A stretch of DNA of 64,000 nucleotides from Alphaproteobacteria bacterium (lineage in GTDB: Bacteria > Pseudomonadota > Alphaproteobacteria > Acetobacterales > Acetobacteraceae). Made by a program: the position numbers and the translations under genes. The stretch covers positions 51,478-115,477 of the forward strand of contig JAPLOI010000026.1 of the NCBI GenBank assembly GCA_026400815.1. The letters are read 5' to 3'. Every line of letters begins with the position of its first letter. Position 1 is the first letter of the stretch. Below the pieces are notes generated by a model that was not told the origin of the DNA, did not search any database, and saw only the letters and a program-made list of their open reading frames with translations. Positions 15,453-24,810 of this stretch are shown here, piece after piece.

Positions 15453-16997
15453 ATGCCGGCCGGCGCCCACCCCGCCGCCTTCAGCCGCGCGAGCCTCGCC
15501 CTCATCGTGCCGCTCAGCGCGCTCGCGGCTCTGCTGGGCGTGCAGATGGTCACCGTGCTCGGCACCGCCGCCAGCACCGCTGTGCCCGCCGCCTTGGCCG
15601 CGATGGCGCTCGGCGCCCTGCCCTGGACCCTGCTGCTGCCGTTCCGCTCCATCCACCGCCAGAACCTCGCCCAGAGTGCCGCGGCCGTAGCCACCATCGC
15701 CGCCGGCAACACGCTGCTGCTGCCCATCGGCCTGCCCGTCGCCCTCGGCCGGCCGGATCTCGTCGCGCCGCTTTTCCTGGGCGTCGCCCTCGCTTTGCTG
15801 GTCGATCTCCTCCTCGCCGCCCGCCTCTTCGCCACCCCCGCCTTCCCCGCCGAGGCCGCCTGGCCGCAAGGCCGTGCCGCCGCCGAAACCATTCTCGCCG
15901 CCCGGGAAGGCGAGCACCGCGCCGTCTCCCTGCTGCTCGGCCTCGCCGCCGGGGCCTTCGGCGCCATGTACCGCGTGCCGATGCTCGCCTTCGGCCTGGC
16001 CTTCCTCGCCCCGCCCTGGCCACTGCTCGCCTTCGCCCTCGGCCTGCTGCTGCGCGGCCACGCCAGCGACCTCCCAACCGGCTGGCTGCCGGACCTGATG
16101 CGCGCCCAGATACCCCAAGGCCTGCTGCTCGGCGCCGCCCTGGCCGCCGTGGCGCAACTCGTGGCCACAGCCCTGCGCCGCCGCGCAGAACTCCGCCCCG
16201 CCCTCGCCCAGGCCTTCGCCGCTCACCTCGCCATCGCCGTGCTGCTGGCCCTCGCCGGCGGCCTCGCCAGCCGTCTCGGCCCCGGAATGCTGGCGCTTTT
16301 CGTCGCCTATGCTGCGCTCGCCGCCTTCGTGCATCTCCTGGTCTGCGGCCTCGCCGCCATGCACACCGGCTGGCTCCCGGCCCTCGCCCTGGCCATGATC
16401 GCCCTCACCCTCGGCCTGCTGATCGGCTTCCCGCCCGCCGCCCTCTGCCTGGTCACCGGCTTCACCGCCGCCACCGGCCCCGCCTTCGCCGCCTTCGGCC
16501 ACGCGCTCGCCACCGGCCACATCCTGCGCGAGGGCACCACCGAGGCCTTCCAGCAAGACGGCCAACGCCAGCAACGCCGCAGCGCCCTGCTCGCCGCCGC
16601 CATCGCCGTGGCCGTGGTCTGGCTATCCCACGCCGCGCTCTTCGCCGAAGGCCGCGTCCCGCCGATGGACCACGTCTACGCCATCGCCATCCGCGCCGGC
16701 ACCGCGCCCGATGTCCTCTCCCGCATGCTGCCCTGGGCCATCGCCGGCGCCGCACTCCAGTTCGCCGGCGGCCCCACAAGCCAACTCGGCCTGCTCTTCG
16801 CCACCGGCCTCATGCTGCTCAACCCCGCCGCCGGCTGGGCCCTCCTCGCCGGCCTCGCCTGCCGAGACTTCGCCCGCCGCCGCCTGCCCGCCGCCACCCC
16901 GCAAGACCTGCGCAGCTTCGCCGGCGGCGCCATCGCCGGTGACGCGCTCTACGGCCTCTACGACTCCACCTGGCGACTCATCGCGGGTCGTCGTTAA
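15453..16997 (+). CDS. OPT (oligopeptide/metal-complex) family transporter
   Basis: The protein has 514 residues and about 12-14 hydrophobic helices; a GGAGA ribosome site precedes the ATG. Family features include YRVPMLAFGLAFLAPP in the middle and FAGGAIAGDALYGLYD at the C-terminus, which correspond to the conserved helices of bacterial OPT carriers. These move peptides, siderophore-like chelates or other small acids with protons across the inner membrane. The gene stands alone on the plus strand between the SDR operon and the amidase gene. Sequence conservation is modest, so the family call is likely but not certain, and the cargo is unknown. Confidence 0.65.
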   Translation: MPAGAHPAAFSRASLALIVPLSALAALLGVQMVTVLGTAASTAVPAALAAMALGALPWTLLLPFRSIHRQNLAQSAAAVATIAAGNTLLLPIGLPVALGRPDLVAPLFLGVALALLVDLLLAARLFATPAFPAEAAWPQGRAAAETILAAREGEHRAVSLLLGLAAGAFGAMYRVPMLAFGLAFLAPPWPLLAFALGLLLRGHASDLPTGWLPDLMRAQIPQGLLLGAALAAVAQLVATALRRRAELRPALAQAFAAHLAIAVLLALAGGLASRLGPGMLALFVAYAALAAFVHLLVCGLAAMHTGWLPALALAMIALTLGLLIGFPPAALCLVTGFTAATGPAFAAFGHALATGHILREGTTEAFQQDGQRQQRRSALLAAAIAVAVVWLSHAALFAEGRVPPMDHVYAIAIRAGTAPDVLSRMLPWAIAGAALQFAGGPTSQLGLLFATGLMLLNPAAGWALLAGLACRDFARRRLPAATPQDLRSFAGGAIAGDALYGLYDSTWRLIAGRR

Positions 16998-17007
16998 TCC
17001 AGGGGCG

Positions 17008-18633
17008 CTAGTCCAGCGCCGGCCGATCCCCAGCCACCCCCAACGCCCCCTCCAGCGCCCGCCCGAGCGACAGCGCCGCCGCCTCATCGAACAACGGCGC
17101 CAGGATGGAGACGGCATGCGGCACCCGATGTACGGGCCCCTCCGCCTCCACCACCGGCGCGTTGAGATAGGCCGGCATCCGCCGCGTCCGCGTGTGCGCG
17201 AACCCCACCCGCAGCGCCAGCGCCGGGTGCCCCGTCATGTTGCCGATGATCGTCAACGGCCCCGCCGCCAACGGCGACAGCAACGTATCCACCTCGCCGA
17301 ACACGGCATCCATCGCCTGCATCACACGCCGCCGCAGCCGGTCCAGCTGGATATGATCCACCGCCGACAGGAACCGCGCCTTGCGGAACGTATTCGGCCA
17401 CGCCCCGCTATCCTGCCGCGCCAGCTCGTCATCGGCATCCGTCAGAGTCAGATCCTCGAACGCCGCCGCCGCCTCCGCGAACAGGATGTTCTGCAACGCG
17501 TCATACGGCAGGTCCGGCAGCGAAACCGGCACCGGCACCGCGCCGAGCCCCCGCACCGCCTCGATCACCGCCGCATCCAACGGATCACCGAAATCGCCGG
17601 CCACATACCCCACCCGCATGCCGGCCACGCCGCGCGACGCATCCCATCCGAACGGCGCCGCGATGCTCGCCTCATCCGCCGCATCGCCCCGGTTGATCGC
17701 CGCCAGCACCAGCGCGGTGTCATCCACGCTCCGCGCCAACGGCCCCAGCCGATCCAGCGACCAGCACAACGCCATCGCCCCCGCGCGAGACACGCGCCCG
17801 AAGGTCGGCCGCAACCCCGCCACCCCACACCGCGCGGCGGGGATCACGATCGACCCCAACGTCTCGCTGCCAATGGCAAACCCGCACAGCCCCGCCCCGG
17901 TCGCACTCGCCGACCCGGCGCTGGACCCACGCGAGCCTTCCTCCGTGTTCCAGGGATTGCGCGTCGTTCCCCCGTACCAGATATCGCCAAAGGCCATCGC
18001 CCCCAGCGAGGCCTTGCCCAGCAGCACCGCGCCGGCCTCGGCCAGCAGCCGCACCACCGCCCCGTCCTGCTCCGGCACCCGCCCCATGAAGGGCTCCGCC
18101 CCCCACCCGGTCACCACGCCCGCGGTATCCACCAGGTCCTTCACCGCATAGGGAATGCCATGCAGCGGCCCCAGCCAGGTGCCACGCGCCAGAAGCGCAT
18201 CGGCCTTCGCTGCCTGCGCCCGCGCCAGCTCCGGCGTCACCGTCGCAAAGCAGAACAACCGAGGGTTCAACCGCGCGATCCGCGCCAGATAAATCTCCGT
18301 CAGCCGCGCCGAGGTCAGCACCCTATCCCGGATCCACCCCGCCAACTGCCGCACCGGCGCAAACGCGATCGCCTCGTCGCTCCCGGGCAACCCCACCCCA
18401 CCCAGCGGAACATCCATCCCCGCCTGCGCCGGCATCGAAAACCCCGGCAGCCGCGGATCGAACAACGTCGCCGGCGGCAGCGCATTCCCCAGCGCCACCG
18501 CCCGACGCCGCACGGAAGCGGCCACCTGCGCGTCGATATTCCCCAGCATCTGCGCCCGCTCGGCATCGGTGTACCGAACCCCGAACAGAAGCTCCGCCGC
18601 CTGCAATGTCGCCGCGTCGATCTTGTCGCTCAT
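17008..18633 (-). CDS. Amidase (amidase-signature family)
   Basis: The protein has 541 residues, about the usual length plus an N-terminal extension of some 100 residues found in many fungal-type and bacterial amidases. The Ser-cisSer-Lys triad is visible: Lys in IPYAVKDLVD, cis-Ser in GSSAGSASA, and the nucleophile in IGSETLGSIVIPA. SMPAQAGMD and the C-terminal part show no signal peptide. It hydrolyses an amide to acid and ammonia in the cytoplasm. Four bases separate it from the M81 gene upstream, so they are co-transcribed. Amidase plus M81 protein suggests opening and clipping of a cyclic or substituted amide, a reading from context only. Confidence 0.85.
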   Translation of the reverse strand: MSDKIDAATLQAAELLFGVRYTDAERAQMLGNIDAQVAASVRRRAVALGNALPPATLFDPRLPGFSMPAQAGMDVPLGGVGLPGSDEAIAFAPVRQLAGWIRDRVLTSARLTEIYLARIARLNPRLFCFATVTPELARAQAAKADALLARGTWLGPLHGIPYAVKDLVDTAGVVTGWGAEPFMGRVPEQDGAVVRLLAEAGAVLLGKASLGAMAFGDIWYGGTTRNPWNTEEGSRGSSAGSASATGAGLCGFAIGSETLGSIVIPAARCGVAGLRPTFGRVSRAGAMALCWSLDRLGPLARSVDDTALVLAAINRGDAADEASIAAPFGWDASRGVAGMRVGYVAGDFGDPLDAAVIEAVRGLGAVPVPVSLPDLPYDALQNILFAEAAAAFEDLTLTDADDELARQDSGAWPNTFRKARFLSAVDHIQLDRLRRRVMQAMDAVFGEVDTLLSPLAAGPLTIIGNMTGHPALALRVGFAHTRTRRMPAYLNAPVVEAEGPVHRVPHAVSILAPLFDEAAALSLGRALEGALGVAGDRPALD

Positions 18634-18637
18634 GCCC

Positions 18638-20128
18638 TCAACTCCGCGCGTAGATCACCGGCTTTGGCGTGAACACCACCCCTTCGTCCAGCGGAAACAC
18701 CGGCCGCGCGCAGATCGTATGCCCCAGCGTCGGCAAATTCGCCGAGGTCGCCCCGGGAATATCGATGTTGAAATTCTTCTCTACCCACTGGTCGAACATG
18801 TGGAACTCCGTATGCGGAGACTTCACCACCACAGCATCGAAATCCTGCGGATCGAGCCCGTTGGCATAGTACATCGCCCGGTCGAACAGGCTCACCGTCC
18901 GGCTCATCACCACCACGGTGGTGTTGTCGAACACCAGCACCGCCGTCGGCCCTGCTTCCAGCGGCGCCCGCATCGTCTCCAGCTTCGCCGCCCCGTCCGA
19001 CAGCAGCTTCACCCGCGCCCGCACCCGCATCGGCGCAAACCGCGCGGGATCCAGGCTCCCGCCCAGATCCACCTCGATCTCCGCCCCAACGCCGGCCTTG
19101 TGCGCCGCCATCGCCGCCGGCTCATCGACAATCTGCGCCAGCACCCGCCCGGGATACCCCATCTCCCGCACCGCTTGGATGATCAGGTTCGAATCCCCCG
19201 AAGCGCCAGAGGACGTCGCATCCGCCGCATCGGTGAACAGCACCGGCCCCTTCATCGTCGCCGCCTGCTGGATCGCCCGCTCCAGCGAAATGAACTTCCC
19301 CTGCATCCGGTGCCGCTCCGGCCAGAACATTTTTGCAAGTCGCACCGCCTCGGCTTCGGCGACCTCCGGCTTGCCGTCGGTCATGACAATGGCCTGGCTG
19401 CACAACTCCGGCACATCGGTGAACGGGTTGCCGATCATCACCCCGGCCGCCAGCGCCGTCCCGTCGCGCTCAATGCGCTGCGCCTCGCGGATCATGTCGC
19501 CATAGCACCCGCTCTTCGTGATCAGCTCATCCCCGCGCACCAGCGCCGGAATCGTCACCCGCGCAATGGTCGGCCTCAGCCCGCCCGCCATCAGCTTCAG
19601 CAGCAACCGCGCCGCCCGCGCCCCGGTGTCCGCGAAATCCACATGCGGATAGGTATGGTAGATCGCCAACCCATCCACCTGCCGCAGCATCCGGTCGGTC
19701 AGGATGCCGTGCAGATCGAGCGACATCACGATCGGCACCGAAGCCCCGGCCAGCGCCCGAACCTCGCGCAGAACCCACCCCTCCGGGTCCAACTCCCCAT
19801 CCGCCCCCATCGCCCCGTGCAAGGACACATAAATCCCATCTATGTCCTTCATCGAAGCCGCCACCGCCGCCCGCAACTCGCCCGAAAGCTGCGCCCACCC
19901 CGCGGCACTCAGTAGCCCCGCGCTGCCCGCCCGCGCCGAATACACCGGCACCACCTCAATCCCCGCCGCCGCCTCGAACACCTCCAGCGCCCCACCCACG
20001 CCGGTGTTCAACCCGCGCTGCGCCAGCATCTCCGCCCCGCGCTGCACCCCGAAATACGAATAATCCGAAGGCACAGGATTGAACGACGAAATCTCCTGCA
20101 TGCACTCCACGATCATGATGCGCTTCAT
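18638..20128 (-). CDS. M81 family metallopeptidase (MlrC/microcystinase C type)
   Basis: The protein has 496 residues from MKRIMIVE at 20128, with GGGGGGAA seven bases upstream. Family features: an N-terminal QEISSFNP strand (the hE-N-F-P motif), VSLHGAMGADGELDPEG and SLDLHGILTDRM with putative zinc ligands (Asp/His), YHTYPHVDFADTGARAA (second His), and VFTDAADATSSGASGDSN before the C-terminal domain. The founder MlrC cleaves linearised microcystin, but most members sit in catabolic clusters and their substrates are not known. It lies divergent to an enolase-superfamily gene, 84 bases apart, so the two directions may share control. A fragment like its N-terminus occurs at 7535. Confidence 0.85.
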   Translation of the reverse strand: MKRIMIVECMQEISSFNPVPSDYSYFGVQRGAEMLAQRGLNTGVGGALEVFEAAAGIEVVPVYSARAGSAGLLSAAGWAQLSGELRAAVAASMKDIDGIYVSLHGAMGADGELDPEGWVLREVRALAGASVPIVMSLDLHGILTDRMLRQVDGLAIYHTYPHVDFADTGARAARLLLKLMAGGLRPTIARVTIPALVRGDELITKSGCYGDMIREAQRIERDGTALAAGVMIGNPFTDVPELCSQAIVMTDGKPEVAEAEAVRLAKMFWPERHRMQGKFISLERAIQQAATMKGPVLFTDAADATSSGASGDSNLIIQAVREMGYPGRVLAQIVDEPAAMAAHKAGVGAEIEVDLGGSLDPARFAPMRVRARVKLLSDGAAKLETMRAPLEAGPTAVLVFDNTTVVVMSRTVSLFDRAMYYANGLDPQDFDAVVVKSPHTEFHMFDQWVEKNFNIDIPGATSANLPTLGHTICARPVFPLDEGVVFTPKPVIYARS

Positions 20129-20212
20129 GGCCCGTTCCCCCCGGTTCAACCCGCCAACTCTGGCCCCGCCCCGCCCCCTGCGTCTAGGCTCCCCCCAACC
20201 GGAGGAACCCAA

Positions 20213-21376
20213 ATGACGAAAGCCGCCCTGCCCCCCATCCGCATCACCCGCATCGAGGTCGCCCCCCTCTTCGGCGAATCCCCCAAGGGCGGTTGGTCGG
20301 CCGAGATCAAGCCGGAGGATTCCATCCACGCCCTCATCGCCGTGCACACCGATGCCGGCCTCGTCGGCCACGGCAGCGTCTTCACCGATGGCCGCCTGGT
20401 GCAAGCCGGCGTCCAGGTGCTCGAACCCCTCTGGCGCCGCGAAAACGCCCTGGAACCCGAGCGCGTCAGCGAAAAACTCCACCAGAACACCTTCTGGATG
20501 GGCCGCGGCGGCACCCTCACCCACACCATCAGCGGCATCGACATCGCCCTGTGGGACATCCTCGGCCAGGCCACCGGCATGCCCGTGGGCCGCCTCCTCG
20601 GCGGCACCTACGCCACCCGCGTCCTGCCCTACTGCTCCCTGCTCATGGAGGAACCGGCGCTGATGGGCGAGGTCGTCGCGCAATACCGCGCCCAGGGCTT
20701 CCGCGCCTTCAAGATCGGCTGGGGCCCCTTCGGCCGCCGCGATTCCTACGCGAACGATGAAGCCATCATCCGCGCCGCCCGAGACGCCGCCGGCCCGAAC
20801 AACAAGCTCTTCGTCGACCCCGGCGCATCAGACGCCAACTGGCCCAACGGCCTCAAATGGGCCCTGCGCACCGCCGACATGCTCGCCAACTACGACATCG
20901 GCTGGTTCGAGGAAGCGCTCCGCCCCGACGCCATCGACGATTTCTGCCACCTGCGCCGCCACAGCCCCGTCCCCATCGCCGGCGGCGAGGTCCTCACCCG
21001 CCGCCAGGCCTTCCTCCCCTGGCTCCAGCGCGGCGCCTTCGACATCATCCAGCCGGACGTCACCAAATGCGGCGGCATCAGCGAACAACGCCGCATCGCC
21101 TGGATGGCCGATGATTTCGGCGTCAAAATTGTCGGCCACGGCTGGAACACCGCCCTCGGCCTCGCCGCCGACCTCCAACTCGCCGCCGCCCTGCCCAACG
21201 TCGACCTCGTCGAATACATCGGCGGCTCGCCCTACGTAGACGGCATCCTCGAAACCCCCTTCGTGCTCGACAGCGAAGGCTACCTCCCCATCCCCGAATC
21301 CCCCGGCCTCGGCGTCCGCCTCTCCCGCGAAAAACTGGCTCGCTTCACGCCGGATCCCGGGGTGCTGTTCGCGTAG
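20213..21376 (+). CDS. Mandelate racemase/muconate lactonizing enzyme family protein (first copy)
   Basis: The protein has 387 residues; GGAGGA lies just before the ATG. It belongs to the enolase superfamily: an N-terminal capping domain (GGTLTHTISGIDIALWDILG), then a barrel with the base AFKIGWG (Lys), metal ligands Asp in FVDPGAS, Glu in WFEEAL and Glu in IAGGEVL, and a further acid/base site around KIVGHGWN. The His/Asp arrangement suggests a sugar-acid dehydratase or racemase of the MR subgroup. A second, quite different member follows 320 bases downstream. The reaction is abstraction of a proton alpha to a carboxylate with Mg2+; which acid is used cannot be told. Confidence 0.85.
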   Translation: MTKAALPPIRITRIEVAPLFGESPKGGWSAEIKPEDSIHALIAVHTDAGLVGHGSVFTDGRLVQAGVQVLEPLWRRENALEPERVSEKLHQNTFWMGRGGTLTHTISGIDIALWDILGQATGMPVGRLLGGTYATRVLPYCSLLMEEPALMGEVVAQYRAQGFRAFKIGWGPFGRRDSYANDEAIIRAARDAAGPNNKLFVDPGASDANWPNGLKWALRTADMLANYDIGWFEEALRPDAIDDFCHLRRHSPVPIAGGEVLTRRQAFLPWLQRGAFDIIQPDVTKCGGISEQRRIAWMADDFGVKIVGHGWNTALGLAADLQLAAALPNVDLVEYIGGSPYVDGILETPFVLDSEGYLPIPESPGLGVRLSREKLARFTPDPGVLFA

Positions 21377-21386
21377 AAAGAAAGAG

Positions 21387-21656
21387 TCACCACGGAGACA
21401 CAGAGGACACGGAGAAGGCACAGAGAATGCCACGCGTCAGATCAACGAAGGGTCAGCCGTCCTCATCCGCGCGCCGTTTAGGCGCCGCCGGACCCACCGT
21501 ACTGATTACGTTTGTCGAAGGCCCTGAAGGCGAACAAGCACTTCTGAACTTAGCGCGGGGGCTCGCACACCGTGCAGCGCGGGAGTTGTTCGTCCAGGCT
21601 CAAAAGACCGAAGCGCCCTCCGTGCCGTCTCCGTGCCCTCCGCGCCTCAGTGGTGA
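21387..21656. repeat. Element with imperfect inverted ends between two enolase-superfamily genes
   Basis: The left arm at 21387-21425 begins TCACCACGGAGACACAGAGG, and the right arm at 21618-21656 is its reverse complement with roughly 80 percent identity over about 39 bases. The ends are made of repeated (G)GAGACAC/GGCAC-type units. The 190 bases between are lower in GC and carry an 89-codon frame (21427-21696) containing VLITFVEGPEGEQALLNLAR, which I do not recognise. It looks like a small mobile or mobilised cassette inserted within the operon; no transposase is present. Confidence 0.5.
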
Positions 21657-21692
21657 ATCTGACCTTCCCAAAGCCAAACCAAGGCAACGCCC

Positions 21693-22805
21693 ATGAAGAT
21701 CACAGCCGTCGAGACCCACCACATCGCCGTCCCCGCCTCCATCGGCGCCCCCGACGTCGCCTTCACCGGCACCGGCTGGTCCCGCATGAACACCCTCTTC
21801 CTGCGCATCGTCACCGATCAGGGCCTCGAAGGCTGGGGCGAAGGCTTCGGCCACGCCACCTGCCAGGCCACCCGCGCCGTCATCGACCACCAGCTCGCCC
21901 CCATGCTCCTCGGCCAGGATGCCCGCGACATCGCCGGCCTCCACCGCCGCATGGGCATGGCGCTGCACGTCTACGGCCGCAACGGCCCCGGCACCTTCGC
22001 TCTCTCCGCGATGGACGTCGCCCTCTGGGACATCGCCGGCAAGCAGGCGAACCTTCCCCTCCACCGCCTCCTCGGCGCCACCCCCACCGCCAGCCACGCG
22101 GCCTACGCCTCCCTCCTGCGCTACAGCGAAGGCCGAAGCATCGCCGCCGCTGCCACCCGCGCGGTAGACGAGGGCTACCGCCACCTCAAGCTGCACGAAA
22201 TCGCCTATGAACCCGTCGCCGCCGCCCGCGCCGCCGCCGGCCCCGCGCCCGAGATCATGCTCGACACCAACTGCCCCTGGACCGTCGACGAAGCCCTGGC
22301 CATGGCCCGCAAGCTCCGCCCGCTGAACCTCGCCTGGCTCGAAGAACCCGTCTGGCCCCCGGAAGATTTTTCCGGCCTCGCAAGGGTCCGCCGCGAGTCC
22401 GGCATCCCCATCGCCGCCGGCGAGAACGCCCAGGGCCTCATGGATTTCCGCACCGCCTTCGATGCCAACGCGCTGGACGTCGCCCAGCCCTCCGTCGCCA
22501 AGATCGGCGGCATCACCTCCATGATGGCCATCGCCGGCCTCGCCGAAGCCCGCGGCGTCCGCCTCATCCCCCACTGCGCCTATTTCGGCCCCGGCTTCCT
22601 TGCCTCACTCCACCTTCACGCCCGCCTGGCCCAGGGCCTGCCCTTCGAACGCCTGTTCATGACCCTGGAAGCCAGCCCCTACCACAACGCCGTCAACGCC
22701 AAGGCCGGCCACGTCGCGGTCCCCCAGGGCCCCGGCCTGGGCCTGGATCCAGACCCGGCCGTCCTCCAGCGCTACGCGGTCAGCCCGCCCACGATCCTCA
22801 GATAG
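21693..22805 (+). CDS. Mandelate racemase/muconate lactonizing enzyme family protein (second copy)
   Basis: The protein has 370 residues from MKITAVETHHIAVP. Capping domain: GTFALSAMDVALWDIAGK. Barrel: YRHLKLHEIA carries the KxH-type base lysine, metal ligands are Asp in IMLDTNCPW, Glu in AWLEEPVWPP and Glu in IAAGENAQG, and LDVAQPSVAKIGGI and IPHCAYFGPG supply the other face. It is only distantly like the upstream member, so the two probably act on different acids or successive steps. The stop lies six bases from that of the convergent MFS gene. A carbohydrate-acid dehydratase, cycloisomerase or racemase are all possible. Confidence 0.85.
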   Translation: MKITAVETHHIAVPASIGAPDVAFTGTGWSRMNTLFLRIVTDQGLEGWGEGFGHATCQATRAVIDHQLAPMLLGQDARDIAGLHRRMGMALHVYGRNGPGTFALSAMDVALWDIAGKQANLPLHRLLGATPTASHAAYASLLRYSEGRSIAAAATRAVDEGYRHLKLHEIAYEPVAAARAAAGPAPEIMLDTNCPWTVDEALAMARKLRPLNLAWLEEPVWPPEDFSGLARVRRESGIPIAAGENAQGLMDFRTAFDANALDVAQPSVAKIGGITSMMAIAGLAEARGVRLIPHCAYFGPGFLASLHLHARLAQGLPFERLFMTLEASPYHNAVNAKAGHVAVPQGPGLGLDPDPAVLQRYAVSPPTILR

Positions 22806-22811
22806 CCGGCC

Positions 22812-24098
22812 CTACTCCGCCGCCACCACCCGCGCCTTGCGGATATCGTGCAGCAGGAACACCGCCACCACCGCCACCATGCAGGAAAGCCCCGCCGCAA
22901 AGAACGCCGGCAGATAGGTCGCCAGCGCATCGCGCGAAAGCCCGGTCCCCAACGCCGCTACCGCCCCGCCCAGCTGATGCGCCGCAAACGCCCAGCCGAA
23001 CACGATCGGCCCCTTCGCCGCCCCGAAATGCTGCGCCGCCAGCTTCACCGTCGGCGGCACCGTGGCGATAAAATCCAGCCCGAAGAACACCGCGAAGATG
23101 GTCAGCGACACCATGTCGAACCCGCTGAACGGCAGCCACATCAGCGAAAGCCCACGCAGCCCGTAATACCAGGCCAGCAGGATCCGGTTGTCGAACCGGT
23201 CGGAAAGCCAGCCGGAGATGATGGTGCCGACGAAGTTGAACATCCCCATCATCGCCAGCATCGAAGCCGCCGCCACCTGCGCCACGCCGAAATCGGCGCA
23301 GTACGGGATGAAGTGCTGCTGCACCGTGCCGCTGGTCGAAAGCCCGCAGATGAAGAACGTGCCCGCGATCACCCAGAACGCCCGCGTCCCCGCCGCCTCG
23401 CGCAGCAGGCCGAAGCTCATCGCCACCGCATTCCCGGCCGAGGCCGCCGGCGGCGGCTGGATCTTCGTGTCGCCATACGGCGCCATCCCGATCTCCGCCG
23501 GCCAGTCGCGCGCCAGCAGGATATAGGCCACCGCGCACAGGGCGCAGCCGATGATCCCCGGCAGCACCGCCATCCGCCAGCCGAACTCGGTGGCAATCCA
23601 GGAATTCGTCGGCAGGAAGATCAGCTGCCCCGTTGCCGTCGCCGCCGCCAGCATGCCCATCACCAGCCCGCGCCGCTCGCTGAACCAGCGGTTCGCCACC
23701 GTGGCCGAAAGCACCATCGCCGTCGTGCCCGCCGCCGTGCCCAGCACCAGCCCCAGCGTGATCCACAAATGCCACAGCTGCGTCATCTGCGTGGCACCCG
23801 CCAGCGCGATCACCGCCAGCGTCGCCGCCGCGGCCACCACCCGGCGCAGCCCGTAGCGCAGCATCAACGCACCGCCGAACGGCGCCATGCCGCCGAACAG
23901 CACCAGCATCAGCGCCATCGCGCCGGAAATCTCCCCGCGCGACCAGCCGAACTCCTGCGTCAGCGGCAGGATCAGCACCGCCGGCATCCCCACTGCACCG
24001 GCCGAGAACACGGCGGTGAGGAAGGTCAGCGCCACCATCACCCATCCGTAATGGATGCCCCTCCGCGCGAACCAGGGCGCCAATGCGGCTGCGAACAT
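22812..24098 (-). CDS. MFS transporter (oxalate/monocarboxylate-like type)
   Basis: The protein has 428 residues and 12 predicted helices from MFAAALAPWF at 24098; GAGGAG seven bases upstream sets the start. The opening IHYGWVMVALTFL and the LSDRFDNRI loop between helices are typical of the OFA/monocarboxylate branch of the major facilitator superfamily, which carries organic acids across the inner membrane. It is 20 bases downstream of the TetR gene on the same strand, so it is probably regulated by that protein. A second carrier of the same type (24811) is divergent from the pair. Whether it imports or exports is not visible. Confidence 0.85.
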   Translation of the reverse strand: MFAAALAPWFARRGIHYGWVMVALTFLTAVFSAGAVGMPAVLILPLTQEFGWSRGEISGAMALMLVLFGGMAPFGGALMLRYGLRRVVAAAATLAVIALAGATQMTQLWHLWITLGLVLGTAAGTTAMVLSATVANRWFSERRGLVMGMLAAATATGQLIFLPTNSWIATEFGWRMAVLPGIIGCALCAVAYILLARDWPAEIGMAPYGDTKIQPPPAASAGNAVAMSFGLLREAAGTRAFWVIAGTFFICGLSTSGTVQQHFIPYCADFGVAQVAAASMLAMMGMFNFVGTIISGWLSDRFDNRILLAWYYGLRGLSLMWLPFSGFDMVSLTIFAVFFGLDFIATVPPTVKLAAQHFGAAKGPIVFGWAFAAHQLGGAVAALGTGLSRDALATYLPAFFAAGLSCMVAVVAVFLLHDIRKARVVAAE

Positions 24099-24118
24099 GG
24101 CAGTCTCCTCTTGATGGA

Positions 24119-24718
24119 TCAGTCGGCGGCGGAACGGGCCGCCCGCGCCGCGGCATCCAGCGCCGCGCGGGAAGCATCGGGATCGGCGGCCAGGGCGCGG
24201 GCCAACACCAGCCCCCCGGTCATCGCCGCAAGAATCGCAAGTCCTCGCGCGCGGCACGCGGCGGCCGGCAGCGCCGGATGCAGCGCCGCCACCTCCTCGG
24301 CCAGCACCAACGCCAACGCCTCGGTGCCCTCGCGCAACGCATCGGCCAGCGCTGCTTCCGCCCGGCTCACCTCCGGCCCCAGCGCGGCCAGCGCGCACCC
24401 GGCCTCCGGCGCATCGCGATGCCGCTCCGTCAAATACCCACCGATCACTGCCGCCAAGGGATCCCCCCCGGCCGCCCGCGCCCGCGCCGCCCGCCGCCGC
24501 CAATGCCCGGCACCGGCCAGCAAGGAGCCCTGCACCGCCTCGGCCACCAGCGCCGTCTTGCTCGCGAAATGGCCGTAGAACGCCCCGTGCGTCAGCCCAG
24601 CCGCCCGCGCCACCTCGGCCAGGCTCACCCCCGCAATCCCACGCCCACGAAACAGCCGGCCCGCCTGCTCCAGCAGGGCCTGGCGATGCTCAGCGGCAAG
24701 GGCTCGGGTCACACGCAT
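24119..24718 (-). CDS. TetR/AcrR family transcriptional regulator
   Basis: The protein has 199 residues. The N-terminal helix-turn-helix is typical: LLEQAGRLFRGRGIAGVSLA, then AEVARAAGLTHGAFYGHFAS with the GAFYGHF recognition helix of the family. The rest is a helical ligand domain with no identified ligand. It is transcribed with the downstream MFS carrier and is divergent from a second MFS gene; the roughly 90-base interval is the natural place for its operator. ATGATGGTCAT at 24726-24736, immediately before its own start, is a short palindrome (ATGA/TCAT arms) that could be bound, but the arms are only four bases long. Confidence 0.88.
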   Translation of the reverse strand: MRVTRALAAEHRQALLEQAGRLFRGRGIAGVSLAEVARAAGLTHGAFYGHFASKTALVAEAVQGSLLAGAGHWRRRAARARAAGGDPLAAVIGGYLTERHRDAPEAGCALAALGPEVSRAEAALADALREGTEALALVLAEEVAALHPALPAAACRARGLAILAAMTGGLVLARALAADPDASRAALDAAARAARSAAD

Positions 24719-24810
24719 GGATTACATGATGGTCATAATGAATACTGCAGGCAAGCCATGGCAGCCATGCCGGCCGCGCCTGCTTGCCCCCCCGCCACGG
24801 GCATGGTGCC

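Noticed and set aside
24721..24739. Possible TetR operator around ATGATGGTCAT
   Set aside because: Well placed, but the arms are only four bases and the flanks do not extend the symmetry, so it is mentioned in the TetR entry but not listed as a feature.
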